Source: JAJECS01 sp965262745
GTDB taxonomy: Bacteria > Chloroflexota > UBA11872
Direction of reading: 5' to 3'
Length of the DNA: 64,000 bases
Assembly (NCBI GenBank): GCA_965262745.1
Contig: OZ253558.1
Coordinates: 3,100,001 to 3,164,000 of the forward strand
In this document: positions 51,111-59,203 of the stretch, piece by piece
How the letters are laid out: every line of letters begins with the position of its first letter
Numbering within the stretch: the first letter of the stretch is position 1
The notes under the pieces: model-generated
Told to the model about the DNA's origin: nothing
The model's input: the letters and a program-made list of their open reading frames with translations, nothing else
Databases searched by the model: none
Program-made: the position numbers and the translations under genes

Positions 51111-51200
51111 CACCGAAGCTGTGCCGCTGGGATGCGCTCTGCCTCTTGCCCGTTGGGCGGAACCAGCTAACACTATGAGACTGGCTATCGGAGGGGCATC

Positions 51201-52109
51201 GTGCGCGTAGCTATCACTGGCGGCAGCGGGCTCATCGGCAGCGCTGTGACCGACGCCCTTCGGGCCGAGGGTCACGAGGTGCTTCACCTGGTCCGCCCGC
51301 CCCGGTCTGCCGGTGCCGCTCAGATCGCCTGGGACCCCGTCGCCGGTACGATCGACGCCGACGGTATCGAGGGCATCGACGCCGTCGTGCATCTGGCCGG
51401 AGAGCCGACGACGGCCTGGCGCTGGACGGCTGCCAAGAAGCGCCGCATCTACGCCAGCCGGGTGCACGGTACGGCGCTGCTGGCGCGGACGCTCGCCCAG
51501 GTGAAGGCCCCGCCCCGCGTCCTCGTGTCGTACTCCGCGGTGGGCTTCTATGGTGACCGCGGCGAAGAGGTCCTGCGTGAGGAAAGCCCGCCGGGCGCGG
51601 GCTTCCTGGCGAGAGTCGCGACCGACTGGGAGGCCGCGGCGCAGCCCGCCGCCGACCGCGGGATCCGGGTGGTGCATCTCCGCGGCGCACCCGTCGTTGC
51701 GGGCCACTCCGCGTTCCTTACCCGTCAGGTGCCCGCCTTCAAGCTGGGGCTGGGCGGGCCGCTTGGCAGTGGCCGCCAGTGGTGGCCCTGGGTGGCGCTT
51801 GAGGACGTGGTGGGAGTTGTCCGGCACGTTCTGGCCCACGATGAGCTCCGGGGACCAGTCAACGTCGTGGCGCCGGAGCTATGCACCAATCTCGAGTTCG
51901 CGCGCAGCTTGGGACGCGTCCTCGGCCGCCCGGCCCTGCTGCCAATGGTGTCGCCGCTCTTGCGCGTCCTGATGGGTGAGCTGGCGCGCGAGATGCTGCT
52001 TTCCAGCCAGCGGGTTGAGCCCGCTCGTCTGATCGCTTCCGGCTACCACTTTCACTTCCCGATGCTTGAGAACGCCCTGCGGCACGCGCTCGGGCGTCCG
52101 ACCGTCTGA
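51201..52109 (+). CDS. TIGR01777-family SDR epimerase-like protein (YfcH-like)
   Basis: A 302-residue extended SDR: MRVAITGGSGLIGSAVTDAL at the N-terminus, then DAVVHLAGEPTTAWRWTAAK, VSYSAVGFYGDRGEEVLREE and the C-terminal LGRPALLPMVSPLLRVLMGE. This is the YfcH/SDR39U1 family, whose reaction is not defined; a role in cell division has been suggested for some members. GTG start at 51201 has GGAGGGG at 51190-51196. Confidence 0.9.
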   Translation: MRVAITGGSGLIGSAVTDALRAEGHEVLHLVRPPRSAGAAQIAWDPVAGTIDADGIEGIDAVVHLAGEPTTAWRWTAAKKRRIYASRVHGTALLARTLAQVKAPPRVLVSYSAVGFYGDRGEEVLREESPPGAGFLARVATDWEAAAQPAADRGIRVVHLRGAPVVAGHSAFLTRQVPAFKLGLGGPLGSGRQWWPWVALEDVVGVVRHVLAHDELRGPVNVVAPELCTNLEFARSLGRVLGRPALLPMVSPLLRVLMGELAREMLLSSQRVEPARLIASGYHFHFPMLENALRHALGRPTV

Positions 52110-52177
52110 GGCTCGACCGTGGCGCGGCGGTGCGCGAGACTGCGCGCGCCAGCGCCGCTTGAGGGTTGAGGAACGCC

Positions 52178-53293
52178 ATGCTCACTGCTGAGGGATGCCG
52201 CGCACGCACGCGCCGCCTGCTCGAAGTCGTCGATGCCGACGTTGACGTGCTCGTCGTGACTCGGCCCGAGCACGTGTTCTACCTGTCCAATTACATGGCG
52301 TCGCCGAACGACATCCACCATCGCGCGCCGCAATACCTCATCATCCCGCGTGGCGGCCCGACGACGCTGGTGCTCGACGGCTTCGCCAAGCTCGATGGCG
52401 AGCCGGCCGTCGACGACGTCATCCACGGACCGTGGCGTGTGGCGGAAGCCGACGTGACCCGCGCCCACTGCACTGCCGGGGCCGCGGTCGACTTGCTTGG
52501 CAAACTCGGGAGCGCGGTTATCGGAGCCGAGCGCGCTGCCGTGCCGGCCGCGGTTTCCGCCGCCGCGCGCGAGGTGCGGGACATCGAGCCGCATCTGGGC
52601 CGCTTGCGCCAAGTCAAGGATCCCGACGAGTTGGAGTCGATCCGCGCCGCCGTCCGCGTCGGCGAGGCGATGCACGCGGCCTCGTGGGAGTGCCTGGTGC
52701 CAGGTATGCGCGAGATCGACGGCTATGCCGCCATCCTGGCCGCGGGTCTGGAAGTGGCGGAGTGGCCGTTCGTCATGATGTGCGAGTTCATCTCGGGACC
52801 GCGGGTCGAGCTTCGCCGCGGCGACCCCGGTCCACGTCGCATGGAAGCCGGCGACAACGTCGTCATGGACCTGTTCCCCTACGTGAACGGCTATCGGTGC
52901 GACCTCACAAACACCATCACTCTCGGCGGACAGCCCACCGCCCAGCAGCAGGACGCCTTCGATGCCGTCCACGAGGCGTTGACCGCGTCCGAGGCGATGA
53001 TTCGACCTGGCGTTCGCGCGCAGGACATCTACGCCGTACAGGACGCCGTGCTGCGCCGCGTCAACCCGGATTGGAGCCTTCCGGGCCACGCCGGCCATTC
53101 CCTGGGGTTGGAGCACCCCGAGGCGCCGGACTTCGTGCCGGGCGTCGAAGGGGAGATGCGCGAGGGCATGGTGATCGCCCTCGAGCCTGGCGCCTACGGC
53201 ATGCCCTTTCACGGCGTGCGACTCGAGCACAACTACCTCGTGACGTCCGACGGCCTGGAGCGCCTTTCGAATCACCGCCTGGCGCTGGCGTAG
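52178..53293 (+). CDS. M24-family aminopeptidase (Xaa-Pro dipeptidase-like)
   Basis: A 371-residue pita-bread metallopeptidase. Metal ligands are visible in NVVMDLFPYVNGYRCDLTNT (two Asp), GHAGHSLGLEHPEAPDF (His), MVIALEPGAYG (Glu) and HGVRLEHNYLVTSDG (Glu). The N-terminal creatinase-like domain spans ~1-150. It cleaves X-Pro dipeptides or may be a creatinase relative. The ATG at 52178 has GAGG at 52168; TTG at 52166 is less likely. Confidence 0.9.
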   Translation: MLTAEGCRARTRRLLEVVDADVDVLVVTRPEHVFYLSNYMASPNDIHHRAPQYLIIPRGGPTTLVLDGFAKLDGEPAVDDVIHGPWRVAEADVTRAHCTAGAAVDLLGKLGSAVIGAERAAVPAAVSAAAREVRDIEPHLGRLRQVKDPDELESIRAAVRVGEAMHAASWECLVPGMREIDGYAAILAAGLEVAEWPFVMMCEFISGPRVELRRGDPGPRRMEAGDNVVMDLFPYVNGYRCDLTNTITLGGQPTAQQQDAFDAVHEALTASEAMIRPGVRAQDIYAVQDAVLRRVNPDWSLPGHAGHSLGLEHPEAPDFVPGVEGEMREGMVIALEPGAYGMPFHGVRLEHNYLVTSDGLERLSNHRLALA

Positions 53294-53333
53294 CCCGAGT
53301 CGTCCGGTGTCGGTTCCTGTCCGGCAAGAGAGC

Positions 53334-53771
53334 CTAGAGGTGGACGATTTCGACGTCGCCCCAATGCCGCTGAAGATACTCCGCCACCAGCCGGCGGTGG
53401 CAGTGCTCTGCTGTGCTCTCGCTGCATAGCAGGCATCCGCTAGGGAGTGCCCGCTTGACGCTGTCTTTGTCTTCTATTCGCCGCTCGCCCATCAACGCGA
53501 GGAACTGGCGCTCGTAGGTTTCCCAATCACGATGTTCCTTGCGGTAGGCGTCCAGCATTGCTTTGGTGGGCGCCAATTCGGGCAAATGGAGATACTCCAT
53601 CCGACAGATCTCGCGTAGGAAGAATGCAAGGTCATCCCGTTTGGCAAAGCCTGCCAGCTGCGAGACGTTGTTCAGCCGCACGTCCACCAGCCGCTTGGCG
53701 CCCGACTCCCGCAGCAACTCGAAGAAGCCGGAAGCGGATTTCTTCGTGAAGCCAACGGTGTAGAGCTTCAA
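53334..53771 (-). CDS. DUF488-family protein, short paralogue
   Basis: A 145-residue DUF488 protein. MKLYTVGFTKKSASGFFELL, then RLVDVRLNNVSQLAGFAKRD, YLHLPELAPTKAMLDAYRKE and the LLCSESTAEHCHRRLVAEYL motif with the conserved Cys...Cys-His-Arg. DUF488 proteins are of unknown function. The start ATG overlaps the stop of the longer DUF488 paralogue (ATGA), so they are translated together. It forms an operon with the dual-OB-like gene upstream. Confidence 0.87.
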   Translation of the reverse strand: MKLYTVGFTKKSASGFFELLRESGAKRLVDVRLNNVSQLAGFAKRDDLAFFLREICRMEYLHLPELAPTKAMLDAYRKEHRDWETYERQFLALMGERRIEDKDSVKRALPSGCLLCSESTAEHCHRRLVAEYLQRHWGDVEIVHL

Positions 53772-54442
53772 ATGTCGCTTTCCCCATCGTCGATGCTTGC
53801 GACGGGTGTTGTGCCGACATACGCCACCTTCGCCGCCTGACGGGACAGCGCATCGGCAACGAGCTCGTCGCGGGAGCGAGGCCGGCCGCCGTTGCCGGGA
53901 CCCGCCATCGCGAACATGTCCATCTGCTCTGTCTGAGACAGCTTGTGCAGGCTCACCAGCCGGTCCATGGCGGCGGCGTGCTCTTCTAGACTGCCGTCGG
54001 CGTGGATGTGTGCAACGGCAACGCCGCGTTCCACAAGCGCCCTAGCGACCAGCAGTGTGCGGTGACAGTCCAGCGGCTCCTTCTCGGCGCACAATAGGAC
54101 GATGCGACGCTCGTCGGCACCATGAATGATCCGGCGGATGCCGTCATCGAACTCGTCGGTTTCCGCCAGCCGGTCATACCTGACTCGCCCGTCGGCGTCA
54201 TAGCACGACCGGTCCCTTGGACGCCCGCCAAGCTCTCCGCCCACGAACGTATAGCCGATTCCCACGCTCTCCAGCGCCCCTGGAAAAACGCGATGGCCGA
54301 AATGCGGCGTGTAACGGCTGTATGGCGACGACCGAACGTCCGCCACCTCATCGATACCGTGCGTCTGCAGCAACCCCAAGAACGCCTCCAGCGAGTGGTT
54401 GGAGTGCCCGATAGTGAGCACGGGATGCTGCGTTGCGCTCAC
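53768..54442 (-). CDS. DUF488-family protein, long paralogue
   Basis: A 224-residue DUF488 protein: VLTIGHSNHSLEAFLGLLQT, EVADVRSSPYSRYTPHFG, YTFVGGELGGRP and IVLLCAEKEPLDCHRTLLVA. The CxxxxxxxCHR motif is shared with the shorter paralogue. A C-terminal tail of about 60 residues extends beyond the fold (MDMFAMAGPGNGGRPRSR). It starts 13 bp after the dual-OB-like gene. Function unknown, perhaps enzymatic given the conserved Cys and His. Confidence 0.88.
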   Translation of the reverse strand: MSATQHPVLTIGHSNHSLEAFLGLLQTHGIDEVADVRSSPYSRYTPHFGHRVFPGALESVGIGYTFVGGELGGRPRDRSCYDADGRVRYDRLAETDEFDDGIRRIIHGADERRIVLLCAEKEPLDCHRTLLVARALVERGVAVAHIHADGSLEEHAAAMDRLVSLHKLSQTEQMDMFAMAGPGNGGRPRSRDELVADALSRQAAKVAYVGTTPVASIDDGESDI

Positions 54443-54454
54443 GGCCGTTCCCCG

Positions 54455-55177
54455 TCAGGGTCTGACGATTGCGGCAATGAGTTTATACGCAAAGCCCTCA
54501 AACGGCTCGCCGAGGCTTATCGTCAGGAACCTCTCGTCATCAATCGGGATAACTCCACTCCCCAATTTCTCCGCTCTGCTTTCGCTGATAGGATCGGTTA
54601 TGCGAAGTGAATACATATGTCCATTGTACTGGAATGACCCACGTAACTGATAGGTTTCCCTTTCGGGATTATAGGAGATATGCACTTGCATTCTATCGGC
54701 TCTGATGAGACATAGTGAACTGTTCAGGGAAGCGGTAAGGTCTTCGGGGACTCTATCGTTGTGGCCTATTGCGCTGCTGTATCCGTTCATCCAGAGCGTC
54801 GCGCCTGAGTCAGCCCATTGCGACAGGTCATTCCAATCGATACGATCAACCTTGCCCCACCGGCGTGTGGGATCAAGCAGCCAGTTCTCCTGCTGATAAC
54901 CTTGCGGCCTCGCGCCGCGAACTGGCACGTTGATGACGTCGAGTACCTGCGGCTCGCTCCCGTCCTCGAGCCGCCGTTCATCTACCGATACTTCCTCGTG
55001 CTCTCGGTCGCTGACCGGCCGAACCCACCTGCCGGGGCGCCGGTTGTCGAGGAGTTCCTTGCCCGCGACGCAGCGGCCGCCCATTTTTCGCGAATTGGCG
55101 AGACATACGATGCGTTTGGCGGCGGTGGATGGGGTTGTGGCCCTGCTCGACCAAAGTCTATCGAGCCAACGCATCAT
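54455..55177 (-). CDS. dual-OB-domain-like protein of the DUF488 operon
   Basis: About 240 residues. KRIVCLANSRKMGGRCVAGK, then NRRPGRWVRPVSDREHEEVS, DGSEPQVLDVINVPVRGARP and GYQQENWLLDPTRRWGKVDR match the dual-OB domain proteins found next to DUF488 genes. The second half (CLIRADRMQVHISYN, LRITDP) would be the second OB barrel and suggests nucleic-acid binding. The start is uncertain: tandem ATGs at 55177/55174 or a TTG at 55192. Its base composition is less GC-rich than the flanks. Confidence 0.65.
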   Translation of the reverse strand: MMRWLDRLWSSRATTPSTAAKRIVCLANSRKMGGRCVAGKELLDNRRPGRWVRPVSDREHEEVSVDERRLEDGSEPQVLDVINVPVRGARPQGYQQENWLLDPTRRWGKVDRIDWNDLSQWADSGATLWMNGYSSAIGHNDRVPEDLTASLNSSLCLIRADRMQVHISYNPERETYQLRGSFQYNGHMYSLRITDPISESRAEKLGSGVIPIDDERFLTISLGEPFEGFAYKLIAAIVRP

Positions 55178-55343
55178 TCGCGCTTCTGCCAAGCTGATTA
55201 TCCCAATACTGGCACAGTACCAAGACAGTCTTCATACTCAGGTGGAGCTATGTTCGATTCTGGCGCGAGCGCTGCACTGCGGCGGAGCCGCCGCGGCAGT
55301 CACTCGGTTGACCGGGCCGTGGCGCATGCGGGAAGGTCACAGC

Positions 55344-56225
55344 GTGACGGATGACTTGGTGACGGAGGCGGCGATGGCCGTTGAGGTGGCGACACGGCGA
55401 ATCGACGATCGGGATTGGACGGTGCTGACCCTGGGCCAGCGCATCCGGCAGCTCGAGGTGGAGGGCTACCTGGTCCTGCCCGACTTGCTCACGCCGGCGC
55501 AGGTGACCGACCTCAAGGTCGTCACGGCGACCTGGGAGACCAAGCCCACCGACTACAGCAAGAGCCAGCAGGTCCGCCCTGGGATCGAGTTTGCCGGCGG
55601 TCTGATCAACGATCTCATTGCGAATCCGCCTACCCTCGACTTTCTCCGCGCCCTCTGCGGGCCGGACCTCATCGTCATGTCCGTCGCCTACGCGCGCTCC
55701 GAGCCGGGCCACCCCGGCATCAGCCTGCACACCGACGGCCAGCCCTACGGCTCCAAGATCTTTGGCCAGGGCGGCAGCGCGCCGTTCATGGTCCGCGTGC
55801 TGTATTACCTTGACGACCTAACGCCGGAGGTTTCGCCGTTTCGCGTCGTGCCGCGGTCCCATCTGTCCTTCCATGCCGACGCCAATCCCTATCTGCGATT
55901 CGAGTCGCATCCTGAGGAAGTCATGGTGCCGGCCAAGGCGGGATCGGCCGTGCTGATCAACCACCGCGTGTTTCACGGCAACTTCCCAAACACTGGTGAT
56001 CGACCGCGGGAGATGCTCGCTATCGCCTATCGGCCAACCTGGGCCGGGCCGCAGGGCGAAATGCCGCCCTGGGACGCCGACGCCGTAGCGGCTCTGCCGG
56101 ATCATGTGCGGCCGCTTTTCGCCGATCGAAACACGCGTCACTGGATTCCCGAGGGCGGCAACAAGCCGGCCGGAATGACGTCGGAGGCGGCGGGGATGAG
56201 TCCCAGCCGCTGGGACCTGGTCTAG
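55344..56225 (+). CDS. phytanoyl-CoA dioxygenase (PhyH) family protein
   Basis: A 293-residue Fe(II)/2-oxoglutarate oxygenase: LEVEGYLVLPDLLTPAQVTD, GISLHTDGQPYGSKIF (H-x-D of the facial triad), VLINHRVFHGNFPNTGDRPR (distal His and 2-oxoglutarate Arg). GGAAGG at 55331-55336 supports the GTG at 55344; ATG at 55326 is in frame. It faces the Gfo/Idh/MocA gene tail to tail. Substrate unknown. Confidence 0.87.
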   Translation: MTDDLVTEAAMAVEVATRRIDDRDWTVLTLGQRIRQLEVEGYLVLPDLLTPAQVTDLKVVTATWETKPTDYSKSQQVRPGIEFAGGLINDLIANPPTLDFLRALCGPDLIVMSVAYARSEPGHPGISLHTDGQPYGSKIFGQGGSAPFMVRVLYYLDDLTPEVSPFRVVPRSHLSFHADANPYLRFESHPEEVMVPAKAGSAVLINHRVFHGNFPNTGDRPREMLAIAYRPTWAGPQGEMPPWDADAVAALPDHVRPLFADRNTRHWIPEGGNKPAGMTSEAAGMSPSRWDLV

Positions 56226-56235
56226 ACCCTCCGCG

Positions 56236-57312
56236 CTACCGGGCGGTGGGCGCCTCGTTGCCCCACTCGTAGGACGGCACGCGTACGTTGCGCTCTTGGA
56301 GCGGCAGCGCTACGCGCGCGCCGTCCTGGAGATGCGACTCGTGGAAGGCGAAGCCGAGCTCCGTCACCAGACGCGCTCGATCGAGCCCGCAGATCGACGG
56401 CCGACCCTCTCGCACCGCAGCCACGAGGTCGCGGACCGCCGCCTGACCGGCGTCGCCCAACCCACCGCGGTCGGGAAGGTCCAGCGGCTCGGTCGCGAGG
56501 CCCTCGCGACCCAGGAAGCCAAAGCCCTCGCGCACCTGCCACACCATGGCGTCGCTGGCGTCATTGGTTATGAGAAGTCGTCCTTCGGTCCCCAGGACCT
56601 CGTAGGCGTGGCCCGGCGCGCCGTCGCGCATCACGTGCGCGAACTTGCCGTCGCCCCAGCCGAACATTCCGCGGCCCGGCGGGTCCAGCCGGTCCCGCGA
56701 ATCCGCCGGCAGGCCGGAGAGGTCGTTGACATAACCTGCCGCCCACGTGGGCTCGGGATGGCCGGCCAGCGTGAGCATCACGTCGAGCCAGTGGTTGCCG
56801 TGGTTAAGCAACTGGGCCAGCCCGAACCCGAACACCGCTTGAACCTCGCCGATGAGGCCGTCGGCCAGCAGCTTGGCGAGATGCACGTACGGCGGCCACC
56901 AGGCGCGGTCGAGACCAAAGACCACGCCCACGCTGGCGCCTTGGCAGGCGTTGACGATGTGATCCACCTCGTCCATCGTCGTGGCAAAGGGCTTCTCAAA
57001 GAACAGGCCCCGCACCCCGGCCGCCACGGCCTCTTCGCACTGATCCGCGTGCATGGTTTGCCGCGTGGCAATGCACACGATGTCGGGCTTGACCGCCTCG
57101 AGCATGCGCGGGTAGTCGTCGAAATCGGGTATGTCGCCCCAGACCGCCTTGAAGGCCTGGCGCGTTTCGGCCCCATAGTCGAAGACGCCCACGATCTCGG
57201 TCTCGGGCACGGCGGCAAAGGCGGTGGCCCAGTTGTGGCTCTGCGCCACGCGATCGAGCATGCGGTGGCAGCCGGCAATCGCCACCCGCAACGGTCGGTC
57301 TGGGGCTGTCAT
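56236..57312 (-). CDS. Gfo/Idh/MocA-family oxidoreductase
   Basis: A 358-residue NAD(P)-dependent sugar/polyol dehydrogenase-like enzyme. The Rossmann domain begins RVAIAGCHRMLDRVAQSHNW, IVGVFDYG, and carries IVCIATRQTMHADQCEEAVA and GLFFEKPFATTMDEVDHI with the conserved Glu-Lys-Pro. The C-terminal half is the substrate sheet (GHPEPTWAAGYV). Likely acts on sugars or inositol-like compounds. Confidence 0.87.
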   Translation of the reverse strand: MTAPDRPLRVAIAGCHRMLDRVAQSHNWATAFAAVPETEIVGVFDYGAETRQAFKAVWGDIPDFDDYPRMLEAVKPDIVCIATRQTMHADQCEEAVAAGVRGLFFEKPFATTMDEVDHIVNACQGASVGVVFGLDRAWWPPYVHLAKLLADGLIGEVQAVFGFGLAQLLNHGNHWLDVMLTLAGHPEPTWAAGYVNDLSGLPADSRDRLDPPGRGMFGWGDGKFAHVMRDGAPGHAYEVLGTEGRLLITNDASDAMVWQVREGFGFLGREGLATEPLDLPDRGGLGDAGQAAVRDLVAAVREGRPSICGLDRARLVTELGFAFHESHLQDGARVALPLQERNVRVPSYEWGNEAPTAR

Positions 57313-57414
57313 CGAGGAGCAGGGTCCGCGAGCATCCAGGGAACCGGGGAGCCTAGCACGCGCCGACGCTGCACGAGCGATCGCTCGTGACTCGGGACCG
57401 AGGACGGCGGCCGG

Positions 57415-58236
57415 CTAGTCTTCATGCGGCTTGATGTCTTTGTTCATGGCCCACTCCGGGTAGTACTGACGCATCTCGGCGCCGGGCGCCGGTGCGCCGA
57501 GCGGCTGCGGCGGCATGCGAAACGGCCCGGGCACCGCGATCATCTCGCTCCAGATGTGCGCCAGGCCGAGCGCGCGGGCGAGCCGCGACGAAGGGACGTT
57601 CCAGGTCGAGGTCGTCCACCAAACGAGCTTGCCTTGGTCGAGGATCCAGCGCCCCGCCGCGGACGCAACCGCTCTCCCCATGCCGCGCAGTTGCTGGTCG
57701 GGTGCGGAGTCGATACCGATCTCAAGGAGTTCGTCGCTCTCGACGCGGACCGCCGCCAGCGACACGAGGTTGCCGCCGTCGAAGATCCCGAACCCCCCGA
57801 TGGCTTCGTCAACGAAGCAGTGCCAGAAGACCTGGGGGTCGGCCGCCGCTCGCAGCTCGTCCGCGCTGAGATAGACAGGGCGCGCGTCGTCCACCGTACG
57901 GAAGCTTTCGGCATCCGCCGCCATGCAGAAGTAGGGTCCCCAACCGGTGAATCCATGGGGGAGCGTGGCCCGGGTGATCTCGTAGGCGCCGTAGATCGAG
58001 AAGAGCAGGTCGTAGGTCAGCCCATCCAGTGCGCCTCGCACTGCTGCCTCCCAATCCGGTCGGGTCGTCACGACGCCCCGTCCTCCCAGCGCCACGGCGA
58101 ACACCGGGGGAGCGAGTTCCAGGCGCGCGTCCAGGGCCACGACCGGTAGGTCGGGAGTCGCCAGCGCCTCTGGCGATGCGCAGAGCCGCGCTTCCAGCCA
58201 GGGCATCAACCGGCGCCGCAAGCGTTCAATAGCCAT
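57415..58236 (-). CDS. GNAT-family N-acetyltransferase-like protein
   Basis: A 273-residue protein. The acetyl-CoA motif is in the middle, LLEIGIDSAPDQQLRGMGRA then VASAAGRWILDQGKLVWW, with the GNAT R/Q-xx-G-x-G/A signature; the preceding VDEAIGGFGIFDGGNLVSLA gives the central strand. The N-terminal ~130 residues are a distinct domain. Substrate is unknown. Confidence 0.78.
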   Translation of the reverse strand: MAIERLRRRLMPWLEARLCASPEALATPDLPVVALDARLELAPPVFAVALGGRGVVTTRPDWEAAVRGALDGLTYDLLFSIYGAYEITRATLPHGFTGWGPYFCMAADAESFRTVDDARPVYLSADELRAAADPQVFWHCFVDEAIGGFGIFDGGNLVSLAAVRVESDELLEIGIDSAPDQQLRGMGRAVASAAGRWILDQGKLVWWTTSTWNVPSSRLARALGLAHIWSEMIAVPGPFRMPPQPLGAPAPGAEMRQYYPEWAMNKDIKPHED

Positions 58237-58373
58237 GGAGGTCGGTCCCGTTGGCGTTGCTGGACCATCATCGCGGAGCGCTGGCCCCGCCGGCCCATTT
58301 CGCCAGGGGATCGTAGCAGTCTGTTCGGACCGCCACCGCGACCGCGGTGTAACCTAGCCGCAGTCGTCGGTTC

Positions 58374-59201
58374 GTGGGGCGTAAGGTGAATTTGAATTCC
58401 AGGTTCTGGCTCCCCGCCATAGGCGTTGTGCTGACGTTCGTGGTGATCGTCGCATTGATGTTGTGGGCCACCACCACCTGCGCCGAGGTCATGCGATCGT
58501 CCGAGGCGGAACCCACGGCTGCGGCCACGCCCGCCCCGGGGGCGGCGCCAATCGAGGAGAGCGACGCGGACCGCGTGGTCCAGGTCATCGGCATTGCGTT
58601 GCTCGGCGGTGGCTTGTATTACTTCTGGCGCCGCCAGCGATCGCTCTACGACTCCATCAAGGCGCGCGAGGGACCGACGCTGAATACACGGGTGCGCAGC
58701 TCGATTGCCCAGCTCAACATTTCCGACGACGGTCAGCCGGTGATCGAGGAGCGCATTCGGGGGATTGAAGAGCTCGGGAAGATCGTGCAGGAGTCCCCGC
58801 AGGACTACTGGCCGGTGATGGAGGTACTGAGCCGCTACGTTCGCCAACACGCCCAGCTCGATGCGGAGCGCGCCGATGAGCCAGACCACGTACGGCCGGA
58901 TGTGCAGATGGCGATGACGACGATCGGGGGCCGCCGGCACACTCGGCGCGGCAGTGATCGCGTGAACCTATCGCACACAGATCTCCGCGGGGCCCAACTG
59001 CCAGGCGCCCACCTCGAGCGGGTGGACCTTTCAGAAGCTCGTCTGGACGGCGCCATGCTCATTAACGCCCATCTCGACCAGGCGGAGCTGAGCGGCGCGA
59101 ACCTCTCGGGCGCGGACCTGCGCGGCGCTCAGGGTCTCTCACGCGCCCAACTGGACTCGGCCATCACGTCGAGCTCGACGCAGCTCCCGGAGGTCGAGTA
59201 G
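58374..59201 (+). CDS. membrane-anchored pentapeptide-repeat protein
   Basis: A 275-residue protein with two transmembrane helices (FWLPAIGVVLTFVVIVALML and VVQVIGIALLGGGLYYFW) and a cytoplasmic part. Residues ~197-262 have A(D/N)LxG pentapeptide repeats: VNLSHTDLRGAQLPGAHLER, VDLSEARLDGAMLINAHLDQ, AELSGANLSGADLRGAQGLS. The repeats form a right-handed beta helix. Such membrane pentapeptide proteins are common in cyanobacteria and other phyla; role unknown. Start is GTG at 58374. Confidence 0.85.
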   Translation: MGRKVNLNSRFWLPAIGVVLTFVVIVALMLWATTTCAEVMRSSEAEPTAAATPAPGAAPIEESDADRVVQVIGIALLGGGLYYFWRRQRSLYDSIKAREGPTLNTRVRSSIAQLNISDDGQPVIEERIRGIEELGKIVQESPQDYWPVMEVLSRYVRQHAQLDAERADEPDHVRPDVQMAMTTIGGRRHTRRGSDRVNLSHTDLRGAQLPGAHLERVDLSEARLDGAMLINAHLDQAELSGANLSGADLRGAQGLSRAQLDSAITSSSTQLPEVE

Positions 59202-59203
59202 TC

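Noticed and set aside
54930..55343. Upstream extension of the second PhyH gene
   Set aside because: The extension is antisense to the dual-OB-like gene; a good ribosome-binding site supports the GTG at 55344.
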